From contig CAVUVQ010000006.1 of the NCBI GenBank assembly GCA_963744875.1, forward strand, positions 310,001 to 374,000: a DNA stretch of 64,000 bases, given 5' to 3'. Shown here piece by piece: positions 53,974 to 63,326 of the stretch. The position numbers were made by a program, and so were the translations under genes. The notes under the pieces are model-generated. The model had not been told where the DNA came from, searched no databases, and was given only the letters and a program-made list of their open reading frames with translations. This DNA comes from JACDAE01 sp963744875 (GTDB lineage Bacteria > Chloroflexota > Ktedonobacteria > Ktedonobacterales > Ktedonobacteraceae). Each line of letters starts with the position of its first letter. Within the stretch, counting starts at the first letter, position 1.

Positions 53974-55057
53974 TCAATGGCGGTACAGGCATTGATGGAT
54001 TGGTACGGATAATTGGATATTTACCTGAAATACCGGGAAGTGGTCCTGAAACTCTGGGTAAGGGCTGTGAGATAGGTGCACGTAACGGTAATTTCGGCAT
54101 AGGCTGCGATACACCGAGGATCGAACCAGTATTTGTATTCCTGGTATATAGGCCTTCTTCATTATCAGCCGTCATCTTCTCGTCTGAAATATTGAGGGTC
54201 GATTGTACTAAGCAGGCATCTGCAATAGCCGCTGCGAACAGCGAAGCTTTGCTATAACGTGCATCTGGATCTTTAGACATCGCACGTAAAATCACTTCTG
54301 ACAACTGCGCCGGGATATTGGAGTTAATCAGACCAGGAGGGGTTGGTAAGGTGTTGATATGTTGCATCATGATTGCAACCGAACTCTCGTCGCGGAACGG
54401 TTGTACGCCTGTACAGATCTCGTAGAGAATAACACCAAGAGAATAAATATCGCTTCGACCGGTGATTGCATGGCCTTTAGCCTGCTCTGGCGACATATAA
54501 AGCGGAGAACTGATGCCCGCAGCATTCCCCAATAATTGTGCAATGCCAAAATCGCTAAGTAATGGTTCGCCCCCTTCAAAGCGTTTTGTATTCTGCCTGG
54601 CAAGTAAAATATTTCCTGGCTTGATATTGCCGTGCACAAAACCTCGTTGGTGTCCATAATCAATTGCTACACCCAGGCTCGTAAAAAGATAGACAATCTG
54701 CTCAGGTGAAGGAAAATTGCCCTTACGTGACGTTGCATTGATATAATCGGCAAGCGTTTGCCCTTCTATATAGTCCATTACGACATAAGCAGTCGTCTCA
54801 TTTGCCTCAGGAGGACGCGAAATATTTACTTCTCGGATACGTACAAGATTGGGATAATGTAAAGATGCCAGTAAATGTCCTTGTTGCACAAATTGCTTCA
54901 TGAAATTAGGGTCCGACTGTAAATCGGGGTAAAGCAATTTAATGGCAACATCCTGATGCAAGAGCGGATTGTGGCCCTTCCACACCTCACCTGCACTTCC
55001 TCGTCCCAGGGATTGTTTTAACTCATATTTTCCAATGTGTTGTGGGACCGTGCTCAT
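53897..55057 (-). CDS. Kinase-like domain of cluster kinase 1, probable pseudokinase
   Basis: A 386-residue kinase-fold protein. The glycine loop 'LGRGSAGEVWKG', lysine motif 'DVAIKLLYP', 'SDFGIAQ' and 'LYMSPEQ' are present. The catalytic loop, however, reads 'FVHGNIKPGNILL', so the HRD Asp that acts as catalytic base is Asn and the Arg is Gly. Phosphotransfer should be lost or very weak, while ATP binding may persist. After the domain (about 275) comes a Pro/Ser-rich linker with repeated 'PLPRVSGPLPGISG'-like units, then the frame closes and the sensor continues in +1. ATG 55057 after GGAGAATGGTG is preferred to the longer frame from 55114. Confidence 0.85.
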   Translation of the reverse strand: MSTVPQHIGKYELKQSLGRGSAGEVWKGHNPLLHQDVAIKLLYPDLQSDPNFMKQFVQQGHLLASLHYPNLVRIREVNISRPPEANETTAYVVMDYIEGQTLADYINATSRKGNFPSPEQIVYLFTSLGVAIDYGHQRGFVHGNIKPGNILLARQNTKRFEGGEPLLSDFGIAQLLGNAAGISSPLYMSPEQAKGHAITGRSDIYSLGVILYEICTGVQPFRDESSVAIMMQHINTLPTPPGLINSNIPAQLSEVILRAMSKDPDARYSKASLFAAAIADACLVQSTLNISDEKMTADNEEGLYTRNTNTGSILGVSQPMPKLPLRAPISQPLPRVSGPLPGISGKYPIIRTNPSMPVPPLNAARFGQSGKLPVDTAGQHRRDACY

Positions 55058-55387
55058 CACCATTCTCCATTCTGCAATATGGGCCATAATATATAAAAAG
55101 CCCACCATTACCATACCAGATCGATGGCAGTCTTGCCAATAGTACAGGAGATAATTCCTACTCGCTAAAAATACTTTTCAGTCTAAAGGTCTCTTTAATC
55201 ACTTTCACCAGCCTTCCTATGCGTTATAATATGATGTGTTCTTAACAATGAATTTCTAGCATATGGCCTACCTTCAGAAAGGTTTCCAATTATTCCACTA
55301 TAGTATAGAATTAGAACATATGTTTTGCAATACCTGAGTAGATTTTGGATCTCCATCCATGTGGTTATTCGGAAAGGAAATGAGTGC
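55058..55387. promoter_or_regulatory. Divergent region between the kinase cluster and bax1, with a GAAC-N4-GTTY box
   Basis: On the minus strand, TTGCAA, 17 bases, TATACT (55302-55330) is a good promoter for the kinase cluster, with a leader of about 240 bases. In its spacer, GAACATATGTTT (55314-55325) fits GAAC-R-N-R-Y-GTTY, the LexA operator of Gram-positive-type bacteria. The same decamer ACATATGTTC occurs in the leader of the NACHT gene. No clear promoter for bax1 is seen. Confidence 0.55.
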
Positions 55388-57431
55388 GTGCGCTTCAGCT
55401 TACAAGATGTCAAAAAATCTGTTCGTGGTCGCGATATGACTGTCTCTCTGCATTTTTTACGTCCGGGAGAAGCTCATGCCGAGATTGAGCGGCTCATTGC
55501 TTATCATGAACGCCTGCTCGGCCAGCCACAGCGCCACTTCTCGCTTGATGATGCACGTGCCTGTATCGGTGATTACCGTCTTGCTCACTGCCTGATCGCT
55601 TGCCTCAGCAACTGGTATAGCTGGCGTTCCCGTCCATGGGATGCCGTAATACAAGAAACGCTGACGACGCCTACGTTAAATGATATCACATCTCCTACTC
55701 AACTGCGCCTGGCCCTCTATAACTATGTCAACATTCATCACCAGGGCTTTCTCGATACTCACACTCGCTCTATAGCTTTGCAAACATTTGCTGAACTGCA
55801 TTCTTTGCGCCTCGCCGACCTTGAGTACCTGCTGGTGCTAGATGGCGATGATGAAGCTCTTCTTGTACGTGACGCCTCTCAACCACCTGTACCCTCTGAG
55901 GTGGTGGCGCTTTATAATCAATGGGTCTTTGAAGCGGCGCTTTTCAGTGCTTCAAATGTGCATTTTGTGATCGATTGCAACGCTTTTAGCCGGGTGCCAC
56001 AGGAAGTCGATTCCCTGACGAACTCCACGGTTACCACAGGCGCGGGGATGGCTATCAAGCGCCTCTGCTATCTTGCGCACAGGCTCGGCGTTTACTATGA
56101 TCTTGCTTATGATGCGCAAGAATTCACCCTTGAAAAGCAGGTTGCTCCTGAACGCCTGCATCTCACGCTTTATGGCCCTCAGGAGGTCACAGGTACAGCG
56201 CAGCAGTATGGCATGCGCCTCGCCCGCCTTTGCCGTTTGCTGCTTGGTTATGCCGCTTCCAAAGAGGGACGTACAAAAAAGGGTCATGTCCTCTCAGGTG
56301 CTATCGTGGAGGCCGAGGCGACTATCCATTTTCTGCAGCGTGCGTACACTTTTAAAATGGATGCGCACCTGCTCCAATTGTTGCCCCCATCTGCCAATCT
56401 AAGTCAGGACACTACTCCGGCATCAACTGTTTTTGATAGCAGTATCGAGCAATCATTCTCCGCTTCCTTTGTTTCATTAGCCAGTAGTCAGGGAGTAGAC
56501 GGCTGGCGTCTTGAGCGCGAACCCGAGCCTCTATTGTTGCCTTCCAGCATCTTCATCCCCGATTTTGCTCTGACAAGAGGGCCGCGTCGTATCTACGTAG
56601 AGATCCTTGGTTTCTGGACGCCATCATATCGTGAACGCAAGATCCAGAAGCTACAACAGCTTCTGGGGCGCGACGATCTGCTGCTGGCTATTCCCGTGGA
56701 GGCAAAAGATGCCTTTGCCAGTATCGCGCCCCATTTTCCTATCGTTTATTATGATAGTCAGCTCTCAGCCACCCACGTATTGCAGATGTTACATAGCCGT
56801 TACGATAATTTCGCCGAGCGTCTGGAGCAGATCGATGTATCTACTGTACGAGAGCGGATATTGCGCGAAGGTCTGGTTCCTGAACGCTTCTGCTACGAGC
56901 TCCTGCATTGCTATCGGCGTTCCGAACTTGCGCAAGCTGCCGAGCGTGTGATTGGAGCCGATATCCTGTTTACGCCCGGTATTGGACTCTATGAGCAGAC
57001 ATGGTTAGCGCAATTGAAAAGTTCTGTTACCGCCTGGTTGCGTGTTATGCATAATGCATCCTTGAGCAATGTTGTGCAAGAGATGCGAGCAACGTTGGCT
57101 GGAACTGTCAACGTGCGAAGATGCAACAATCGAAGCATTGCTGGGACTCTGGCCTGAGATACAGATTAGCCGCACATCAATTTTTGAAGCGGCAATAGAG
57201 GTTGTGGATGAACAGGAGCCAGCACGTGAAGATTCATCGGTCGCCGTTGAGGAAATTATTGGTGCAAAGGGAGTGAAGAAGCAGGTCCGTGAAAAGCGTG
57301 TTGCGACCAAAAAGCGTAGCGTTATTGAACAAGAGGCTACGCAAGGGGATTTATGGGGTGGTAAATTGGGCCAGACTTCGATCGATGAGGAACACGACAC
57401 GAACTCGGGGAATCGACCATTCATAGGCTGA
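55388..57431 (+). CDS. bax1: Bax1-type nuclease (DUF790), XPB partner, with a +1 frameshift near the C-terminus
   Basis: The main part (55388 to about 57095) runs from 'VRFSLQDVKKSVRGRDM' through the DUF790 helical region ('YRLAHCLIACLSNWYSWRSR') and the Ser/Thr region to the nuclease core 'IFIPDFALTRGPRRIYVEI' followed by 'LGFWTPSYRERKIQKL'. This is a PD-(D/E)xK-like arrangement with Asp, Glu and Lys in place. Near 57100 one extra base moves the end into +1 ('RWLELSTCEDATIEALLGLW' to 'NRPFIG'). Bax1 nicks DNA at bubbles opened by XPB; the XPB homologue lies at 38212. GTG 55388 follows GGAAAGGAAATG and matches the usual N-terminus better than ATG 55436. Confidence 0.85.
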
Positions 57432-57477
57432 GAACGTCGCTTCAAATCATCCTACATCTTTTAGAGGAGTTTATTTT

Positions 57478-58638
57478 ATGTCGACTAAACAGGGAAGGCC
57501 GCTTTCAATGATCAAAATGCAGGTTGAAGAACTGCTTACAGAGGCCTGGGGTAACAGGGTCCAGCTTGCTCCAAATGCCGTTGATCTTCAGGCCAGTGGT
57601 CGTACCCAAATTTATCGCTTCTCGCTCCTTGAAAAGCCGATTGATGCTCCACAGCACGTTATTGTCAAAGCCATACATATGCCGGAAGACCTATCCGAAG
57701 CCTCCAAATTAACTCCAGAAAATTCTTTTCAGCTCTTCTTCAATGACTGGGCTGGATTACAGTTTTTAAGTGAGATCACACCTCATTCAGCCCTGGCACC
57801 CCGCTTCTATGCTGGTAATAAAGTGCATGGACTGATCGTCATGGAGGATCTGGGAACGGGAAACGGACTACATCATCTGCTCCTCGCGAATGATCCAGAG
57901 GCGGCAGAAGAGGCAGCTATACAGTATGCAGCTACTGTGGGGAAAATGCATGCAGCCACAATTGGGAAGCAAGAGGCCTTCTTCCATATTCGGAAGGCGC
58001 TGGGGTCAGTAGATATCCCCAACTATGCCTGGATTTCGTCAGCATTGTGGGAGACCATTCATACACTGAATGTCGCACCTGTTGCTGGCATCGAGGATGA
58101 ATTGAAGCAGCTTACTTCCGTCATGGAAAACCCAGGACCATTCTTAGCGTATACGCATGGTGATCCTTGCCCCGATAACATCCTTACAGGCACATCCGGA
58201 AAGTTGTTTGACTTTGAATTCGGAGCGTATCGTCATGCGCTTATCGAAGGTGTCTATGCTCATATGCCATTTCCTACCTGCTGGTGTGTCAGTCGGCTTC
58301 CTGCTCACGTCGTTCATCGTATGGAGACAAGCTATCGTATGGAACTGGCCAGGGAGTGTCCCGCAGCACATAATGACAGGCTATTTGCGCAGGCCGTTGC
58401 TGCTGCCTGTGTCTACTGGACAATCGATGATTGTCGCTTTCTGCATCGTCATCTGGAGAAAGATTGGCAGTGGTCGCCAGGTATGGCAACGGCTCGGCAG
58501 CGTTTCCTACTGCGCTTCAATGTGGCAAGAGAAGCTATTGAGGCCAGCGAATATTTGCAAGCGATTGGCAAGACATTTGAGCTGATTGCTGGCAGGTTGC
58601 GTGAACTCTTGCCCCCTAATCAATCGGATGCCTTATAA
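57478..58638 (+). CDS. Aminoglycoside phosphotransferase/choline kinase-like protein
   Basis: A 386-residue APH-family kinase. The N-lobe has 'HVIVKAIHM' with the ATP-binding Lys, 'LIVMEDLGTGNGLHHLL' is the hinge, and Brenner's motif 'YTHGDPCPDNIL' gives the catalytic Asp. 'LFDFEFGAYRHALIEGVY' holds the metal-binding Asp. The family phosphorylates small molecules (aminoglycosides, choline, homoserine and others); the substrate cannot be told from these motifs. AGAGGAG lies ten bases before the ATG. It follows bax1 by 46 bases in the same direction. Confidence 0.82.
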   Translation: MSTKQGRPLSMIKMQVEELLTEAWGNRVQLAPNAVDLQASGRTQIYRFSLLEKPIDAPQHVIVKAIHMPEDLSEASKLTPENSFQLFFNDWAGLQFLSEITPHSALAPRFYAGNKVHGLIVMEDLGTGNGLHHLLLANDPEAAEEAAIQYAATVGKMHAATIGKQEAFFHIRKALGSVDIPNYAWISSALWETIHTLNVAPVAGIEDELKQLTSVMENPGPFLAYTHGDPCPDNILTGTSGKLFDFEFGAYRHALIEGVYAHMPFPTCWCVSRLPAHVVHRMETSYRMELARECPAAHNDRLFAQAVAAACVYWTIDDCRFLHRHLEKDWQWSPGMATARQRFLLRFNVAREAIEASEYLQAIGKTFELIAGRLRELLPPNQSDAL

Positions 58639-58754
58639 TCCAGCCTTCCGTTAGCAAATATCATTGGCAGACAAGCAGGCTTTTGGGAACGGTCTTCCTC
58701 AAGTGAGATTTATAAATCAGGCCAGAGCAATTCGTTTTTAAAGTAACTCTATAT

Positions 58755-59732
58755 TTACAAATTCGTCACAACAACCTTCCCAATCACCTTGCGGTCAGCA
58801 ACATAACGGATGGCGGCAGGAGCTTCAGCCAGCGGATACGTTGCCGAAACAAATGGCTTCAACGTTCCCTCACCGATCCAGGCCAGCAATTGCTGAAAGT
58901 TCTGCATGTAACGCTGTGGTTCGCGCCGGGCAAAATCGCCAAAGAACACCCCCACAATGGAGCACCCTTTGAGAAGTGCCAGGTTCAGAGGGATGCGTGG
59001 GATCTCTCCATTGCTAAAACCGACGACCAGGAAGCGACCTTCCCATGCCATATTGCGTAACGCCAATTCTGAGTAGGGACCACCGATCGGATCATACACA
59101 ACATCGACGCCGCGTCCATGCGTGAGCGTTCTAACACGATCTTTCAGGTTTTCGGTGCTATAGTTGACCAGTTCATCGGCTCCGTACTGCTGGCAAACGG
59201 CTAACTTCTCGTCACTAGATGCAGCCGCAATAACCTTTGCGCCCATCATTTTGCCCAGTTCGACCGCCGCCAGCCCGACGCCGCCGGCAGCTCCCAGCAC
59301 CAGGAGCGTTTCGCCAGGCTGTAAAAGGGCTCTATCTTTGAGGGCGTGATAAGAGGTTGCATAGGTGAGCGCGGAAGCGGCAGCCAGAATAAAATCGACG
59401 TTTTGGGGTAGAGAGATAAGTTGTTTCTCGTCTACCGCAACCTCTTCTGCAAATCCGCCCCACATTGGTAGTGCCATCACTCTGTCGCCAATATGGGCGT
59501 GCGTGACCCCTGTGCCGATTTTTGTGATAACGCCACTCACATCGGTCCCAGGCGTAAAGGGGAGATCAGGCTTGAACTGATATTTGCCCTCTATGATCAG
59601 GGTATCGGGAAAATTCACGCTACAGGCTTTGATGCCTATCACTACCTGCCCATTGCCTGGTTCAATCGGCGCAACATCTTCCAATACCAGCTTCTCTGCT
59701 GGTCCAAACTCGTTACAGCGCACTGCTTTCAT
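58755..59732 (-). CDS. NADPH:quinone oxidoreductase (zinc-less MDR family)
   Basis: A 325-residue medium-chain reductase. 'SVNFPDTLIIEGKYQ' and 'LPFTPGTDVSGVI' mark the catalytic domain without zinc ligands, 'LVLGAAGGVGLAAVELGKMM' is the cofactor-binding turn, and 'VVYDPIGGPYSELALRNM' is typical of the QOR group. It reduces quinones or related enones with NADPH in the cytoplasm. GAAAGGCGAGAACG precedes the ATG. It is convergent with the phosphotransferase gene and lies downstream of the ADP-ribosylglycohydrolase-like gene in the same direction. Confidence 0.9.
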   Translation of the reverse strand: MKAVRCNEFGPAEKLVLEDVAPIEPGNGQVVIGIKACSVNFPDTLIIEGKYQFKPDLPFTPGTDVSGVITKIGTGVTHAHIGDRVMALPMWGGFAEEVAVDEKQLISLPQNVDFILAAASALTYATSYHALKDRALLQPGETLLVLGAAGGVGLAAVELGKMMGAKVIAAASSDEKLAVCQQYGADELVNYSTENLKDRVRTLTHGRGVDVVYDPIGGPYSELALRNMAWEGRFLVVGFSNGEIPRIPLNLALLKGCSIVGVFFGDFARREPQRYMQNFQQLLAWIGEGTLKPFVSATYPLAEAPAAIRYVADRKVIGKVVVTNL

Positions 59733-59794
59733 CGTTCTCGCCTTTCTTTGTTACCCGGTTCCCCAATGGTTCACATGGAAGGATAGAGATCCTT

Positions 59795-60822
59795 TCAGCG
59801 ATCCCAAATTTCTCCTAATCTCGTCAATTGCTCTCGATATTCAATTCGCTCAATCCATTCAGACGGCCATGCTTTTTGTCCTGCATATGCCCCTGCAAAA
59901 GCTCCAGTCAGGCACGCAATAGAAATCTGAATCGCCTGAACTGGTGGCAGCTCTTTTAATTGCCTGTACAGGATCATGTGGGAACAGCAGAAAACAAAGC
60001 AGACCAGTTGCCAGAGCCTCCTCCGCTATCCAGCCTGCACCTGTGATTAGACATGGGTCGCTCTCACGGTCCTGCAACGCCAATGCCTGGTCCAGGCGCT
60101 CAAGAACCTGCAAACATTCATCCCACCCACGCATAATATATTCCACGGGCGAAGACTGATGCGAACGTTTCCATAATGGACCCAACCACTGTTCATGATA
60201 GACCATGCGTTGACCGAGCGCATATGCGCGTAAACGTTGAGGTAGACCTTGCAAGGTCTCTATTTGCAAGCAGATCAGCAACTGCGGTAGCGGTTAGATC
60301 AGCCGCCGCTAATCCCGTTGGATGTCCATGCGTAAGGGCGGCCTGAAACTGAGCGATAGCCGCTCGTGTTTCAACCGTAATCCCATCTTGTCCAGCAGGT
60401 AGCAGGCCCACGGGAGCAACGCGCATGTTCGCTCCACAGCCCTTAGAGCCGATCATTGAACATTCATACCAGGGCAAGCCTGTTGCCAGTTTGTTACAGG
60501 CGTCCATGCATGTCACGCCTGGAGCACGATTATTATCAGGGCTATTATTCCACTCTATAAAAGCTTGTCTGAGAGGAGCTTCCAGCGTTGTAGCTGTATA
60601 GGGCCGTGTAGCAGCCAGCAGAGCATTGCCAACAGCCAGCGTCATCTGCGTATCGTCGGTTACGCGTATAGGGTTACCCGTGGGCATTTGAGGCCCATCG
60701 ACAGGAAAACGCTGCAAGATTGCGTCATAACTGAGAAATTCTGTATCCGCTCCCAGGGCATCGCCTAGTGCGAGGCCAAAGAGAGAGCCAGAGGCGCGTT
60801 TTTCAGGAGTAGAAGTGTTCAT
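59795..60822 (-). pseudogene. ADP-ribosylglycohydrolase-like protein with two +1 frameshifts
   Basis: The start 'GSLFGLALGDALGADTEFL' and 'IRVTDDTQMTLAVGNAL' gives the metal-binding Thr-Asp-Asp. 'SKGCGANMRVAPVGLLP' and 'THGHPTGLAAADLTATAVAD' follow. Near 60255 the frame shifts +1 to 'ETLQGLPQRLRAYALGQRMV'. Near 59925 a second +1 shift inside the conserved 'SSGDSDSIACLTGAFAGAYA' restores the C-terminal metal site. If the two extra bases are errors, the protein is complete at about 340 residues. It would remove ADP-ribose from proteins, nucleic acids or small molecules. Its ATG overlaps the pullulanase stop as ATGA (60819-60822). Confidence 0.82.
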
Positions 60823-63326
60823 TGTAACATTCCCGTCATGTCATTCCGATATAACACCATACACGCAATACCCGCCACCGCCACCGTTTCCATCACCCGC
60901 CCAAGTATCTGTTCGCCTGCCTGTTCTAAATTCACGACAACGTTCCATGTTCCATGAGGGAGACGAAACGTTGTGTCCGTCGTATTCGCATTATAGATGA
61001 CGATGATCTGGCCCCAGGTATCATCTACGCCTCGCCCATTCAGCATAAACGCTATCATGTTCGTTGGGCTATCGAGAAAGGTGAGATTATTTCTAATATC
61101 GTCCGCCGTTGTCATGCGAAAGGCTGGATGGTTCTTACGCAACTGAATCAGGCCCGCATAGTAGTTGAATACGTTCTGATACTGAGCTTTGCGCGACCAG
61201 TCAAACTTGTTTACGCCATCGCCCGCGTTATAGCTATTATCGTTGCCATCTTTGGTGCGCAAGAACTCTTCGCCACCCTGCATGAACGCGACACCCTGCG
61301 AGGTGAAGACGATCGCCTGCGCCAACTTATCCATCCGTATACGCTGCCCCTCATCCAATGAACCATTGCAGGCCGCGATCTTATCCCATAACGTGTAATT
61401 GTCATGGCTCGTGACATAATTGATCGTTTCACCGGGAGAGGCCGTAAAATCATTGATACTGCCCTCAATGCCCCTCTTCACGGCATCAATGGATCCCGGA
61501 TTACCCGTTGCGAAGCCCCGCTCGGTGGCATTGAGTGCCCCACCGGTGATCGCGTTGCGGATGTTGTCGTTGAAGACGCCGATGCCCAGGTTCTTTTGTC
61601 TTCCCTTATAGAGCAACTGGTTGCCGGGTAGTCCAGACGCAGAACCCGTCCACGGTTCGCCGTAGAGGAGGCCATGCGGATTTATTGCATACATGTCCCC
61701 GGCTATCTTGCTCATCGTCTCCACACCGACCAGTGCCATTAAGTCGAAGCGGAAACCATCGACGTGATATTCTTTTACCCAATAGATGATGAAATCACGC
61801 ACGAATTTCTGCACCATTGGTCGCTCAGTCGCCAGTTCGTTGCCTACGCCCGAGCCATTCATATAATAGCCAGCATCATTCGTGCGGTAATAGTATTGAG
61901 GCACGATCTTGTCGAAGTCCGAATTTAGCGTAGCGAAGGTATGATTATAGACCACATCCATAATGACGCCCAACTGAGTCGCATGCAAACTCTGGATCAT
62001 ACGCTTACATTCGACGATGCGTGCAATTCCACGTGGTGTGCTGGCATATGCCCCTTCAGGTACGTTATAGTTGCGTGGATCATAGCCCCAGTTGTACTGG
62101 CTCGGATCGTTCTCATCGACGCTGGCAAAATCTTCAATCGGTAAAATCTGCACATGCGTTACACCCAACTGTTTCAGGCTATCCACGCCTGTTACTATAT
62201 CGCCCGGTCCTTTTGTGCCACGCTCGGTAAATGCCAGGTATTGTCCCTTGTTGGTCATTCCAGAAGTACTATGGATCGAGAAATCGCGCACGTGCGTCTC
62301 GTAGATGATCGCATCGACCGGGTCGGCAATCTGTTGATACGTATCGTTATTCCATCCATCGGGGTTGGTCTTTGCCAGATCAACAATCATGCCACGTGTT
62401 GCATTCGGCGCAATTGCACGTACATAAGGATCGACCGCTGTCTGTGTTGTGCCCTGTATGGTGATCTGGTAAAGATAATACCAATTCTCCAGATTATTTC
62501 GTATTTCAACGCACCATGTTCCCTTCTCGCTGCGTTGCATATCTACATTTCGTGTCAGAAGACTCGTCTCGCTATTGTAGAGTTGCAATTGCACATCCGA
62601 TGCCGTTGGTGCCCAGAGACGGAATGTTGTCTTCTCGGGACTAAATGTATTGCCCAGATCAGTGCCGCAGTAGGTATACTCATCACTGCTGAGCACACCA
62701 CGCGCAATAACTTTACAGCCAGTAAAGCCCCTCAAGGTGAGTTGTAGGGATCTGGTTATATCTACTTTATTCTCCATGGTGAGCTGGATGAGTGACGTTT
62801 GTAGGCCTGCTGATGAGAGTGGCAAGGGTGCGGTGGGATTGTTCAGCAAGTCATAGACCTGTTGTTGCTGGCTCTTGAGTTCGAATGGAACATAAGAAAA
62901 CGTGACCTTTGCACCGCCGGGTGGTACCGCCAGCACAACCGGCTCATATGGCAAGACACCATCCCAATCCTTATTAAATGCGATCTTGTAATGATAAGTG
63001 CCTGCGGGTAATATCCCTGTAAACTGGTAGAGGTTATTATTTACTTTTTGCAGTCGGGTCACATCCTCCGTAGGGTTCCAATCATATTGTGCTCCAAGGA
63101 GATGTTGCAGATCGCCTACCAGGACCGGTGAATAGATTGGAGCGGTATCTACAGCAAGGATTTGCAGTTGCTCCCCGCTCATCATATCAGTAACTTTGGC
63201 GTTGCTTATGCCCCATGGCAGCGTAATATTTTGTGAGAGTGATGCAACGATTATATTTTTGCTCTCTAGATAAGCATTGACAATATGTGGTGTTGCAGTA
63301 GTGGCTTGCAGAGAAGATGTATGCAC
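60819..63326 (-). CDS. pulA: Type I pullulanase (GH13 debranching enzyme)
   Basis: An 835-residue enzyme without signal peptide, so intracellular. N-terminal beta domains (about 1-220) lead into a CBM48-like domain ('FRLWAPTASDVQLQLYN'). The GH13 barrel has the pullulanase motif 'YNWGYDP', 'VIMDVVYNHTF' (region I), 'VDGFRFDLMALVG' with the nucleophile Asp (II), 'LLYGEPWTG' with the acid Glu (III) and 'NYVTSHDNYTLWDK' (IV). A C-terminal beta domain ends the chain. It hydrolyses alpha-1,6 branches of glycogen or pullulan. AGGAG lies 12 bases before the ATG. The ADP-ribosylglycohydrolase-like gene follows with an overlapping start. Confidence 0.94.
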   Translation of the reverse strand: MHTSSLQATTATPHIVNAYLESKNIIVASLSQNITLPWGISNAKVTDMMSGEQLQILAVDTAPIYSPVLVGDLQHLLGAQYDWNPTEDVTRLQKVNNNLYQFTGILPAGTYHYKIAFNKDWDGVLPYEPVVLAVPPGGAKVTFSYVPFELKSQQQQVYDLLNNPTAPLPLSSAGLQTSLIQLTMENKVDITRSLQLTLRGFTGCKVIARGVLSSDEYTYCGTDLGNTFSPEKTTFRLWAPTASDVQLQLYNSETSLLTRNVDMQRSEKGTWCVEIRNNLENWYYLYQITIQGTTQTAVDPYVRAIAPNATRGMIVDLAKTNPDGWNNDTYQQIADPVDAIIYETHVRDFSIHSTSGMTNKGQYLAFTERGTKGPGDIVTGVDSLKQLGVTHVQILPIEDFASVDENDPSQYNWGYDPRNYNVPEGAYASTPRGIARIVECKRMIQSLHATQLGVIMDVVYNHTFATLNSDFDKIVPQYYYRTNDAGYYMNGSGVGNELATERPMVQKFVRDFIIYWVKEYHVDGFRFDLMALVGVETMSKIAGDMYAINPHGLLYGEPWTGSASGLPGNQLLYKGRQKNLGIGVFNDNIRNAITGGALNATERGFATGNPGSIDAVKRGIEGSINDFTASPGETINYVTSHDNYTLWDKIAACNGSLDEGQRIRMDKLAQAIVFTSQGVAFMQGGEEFLRTKDGNDNSYNAGDGVNKFDWSRKAQYQNVFNYYAGLIQLRKNHPAFRMTTADDIRNNLTFLDSPTNMIAFMLNGRGVDDTWGQIIVIYNANTTDTTFRLPHGTWNVVVNLEQAGEQILGRVMETVAVAGIACMVLYRNDMTGMLQ

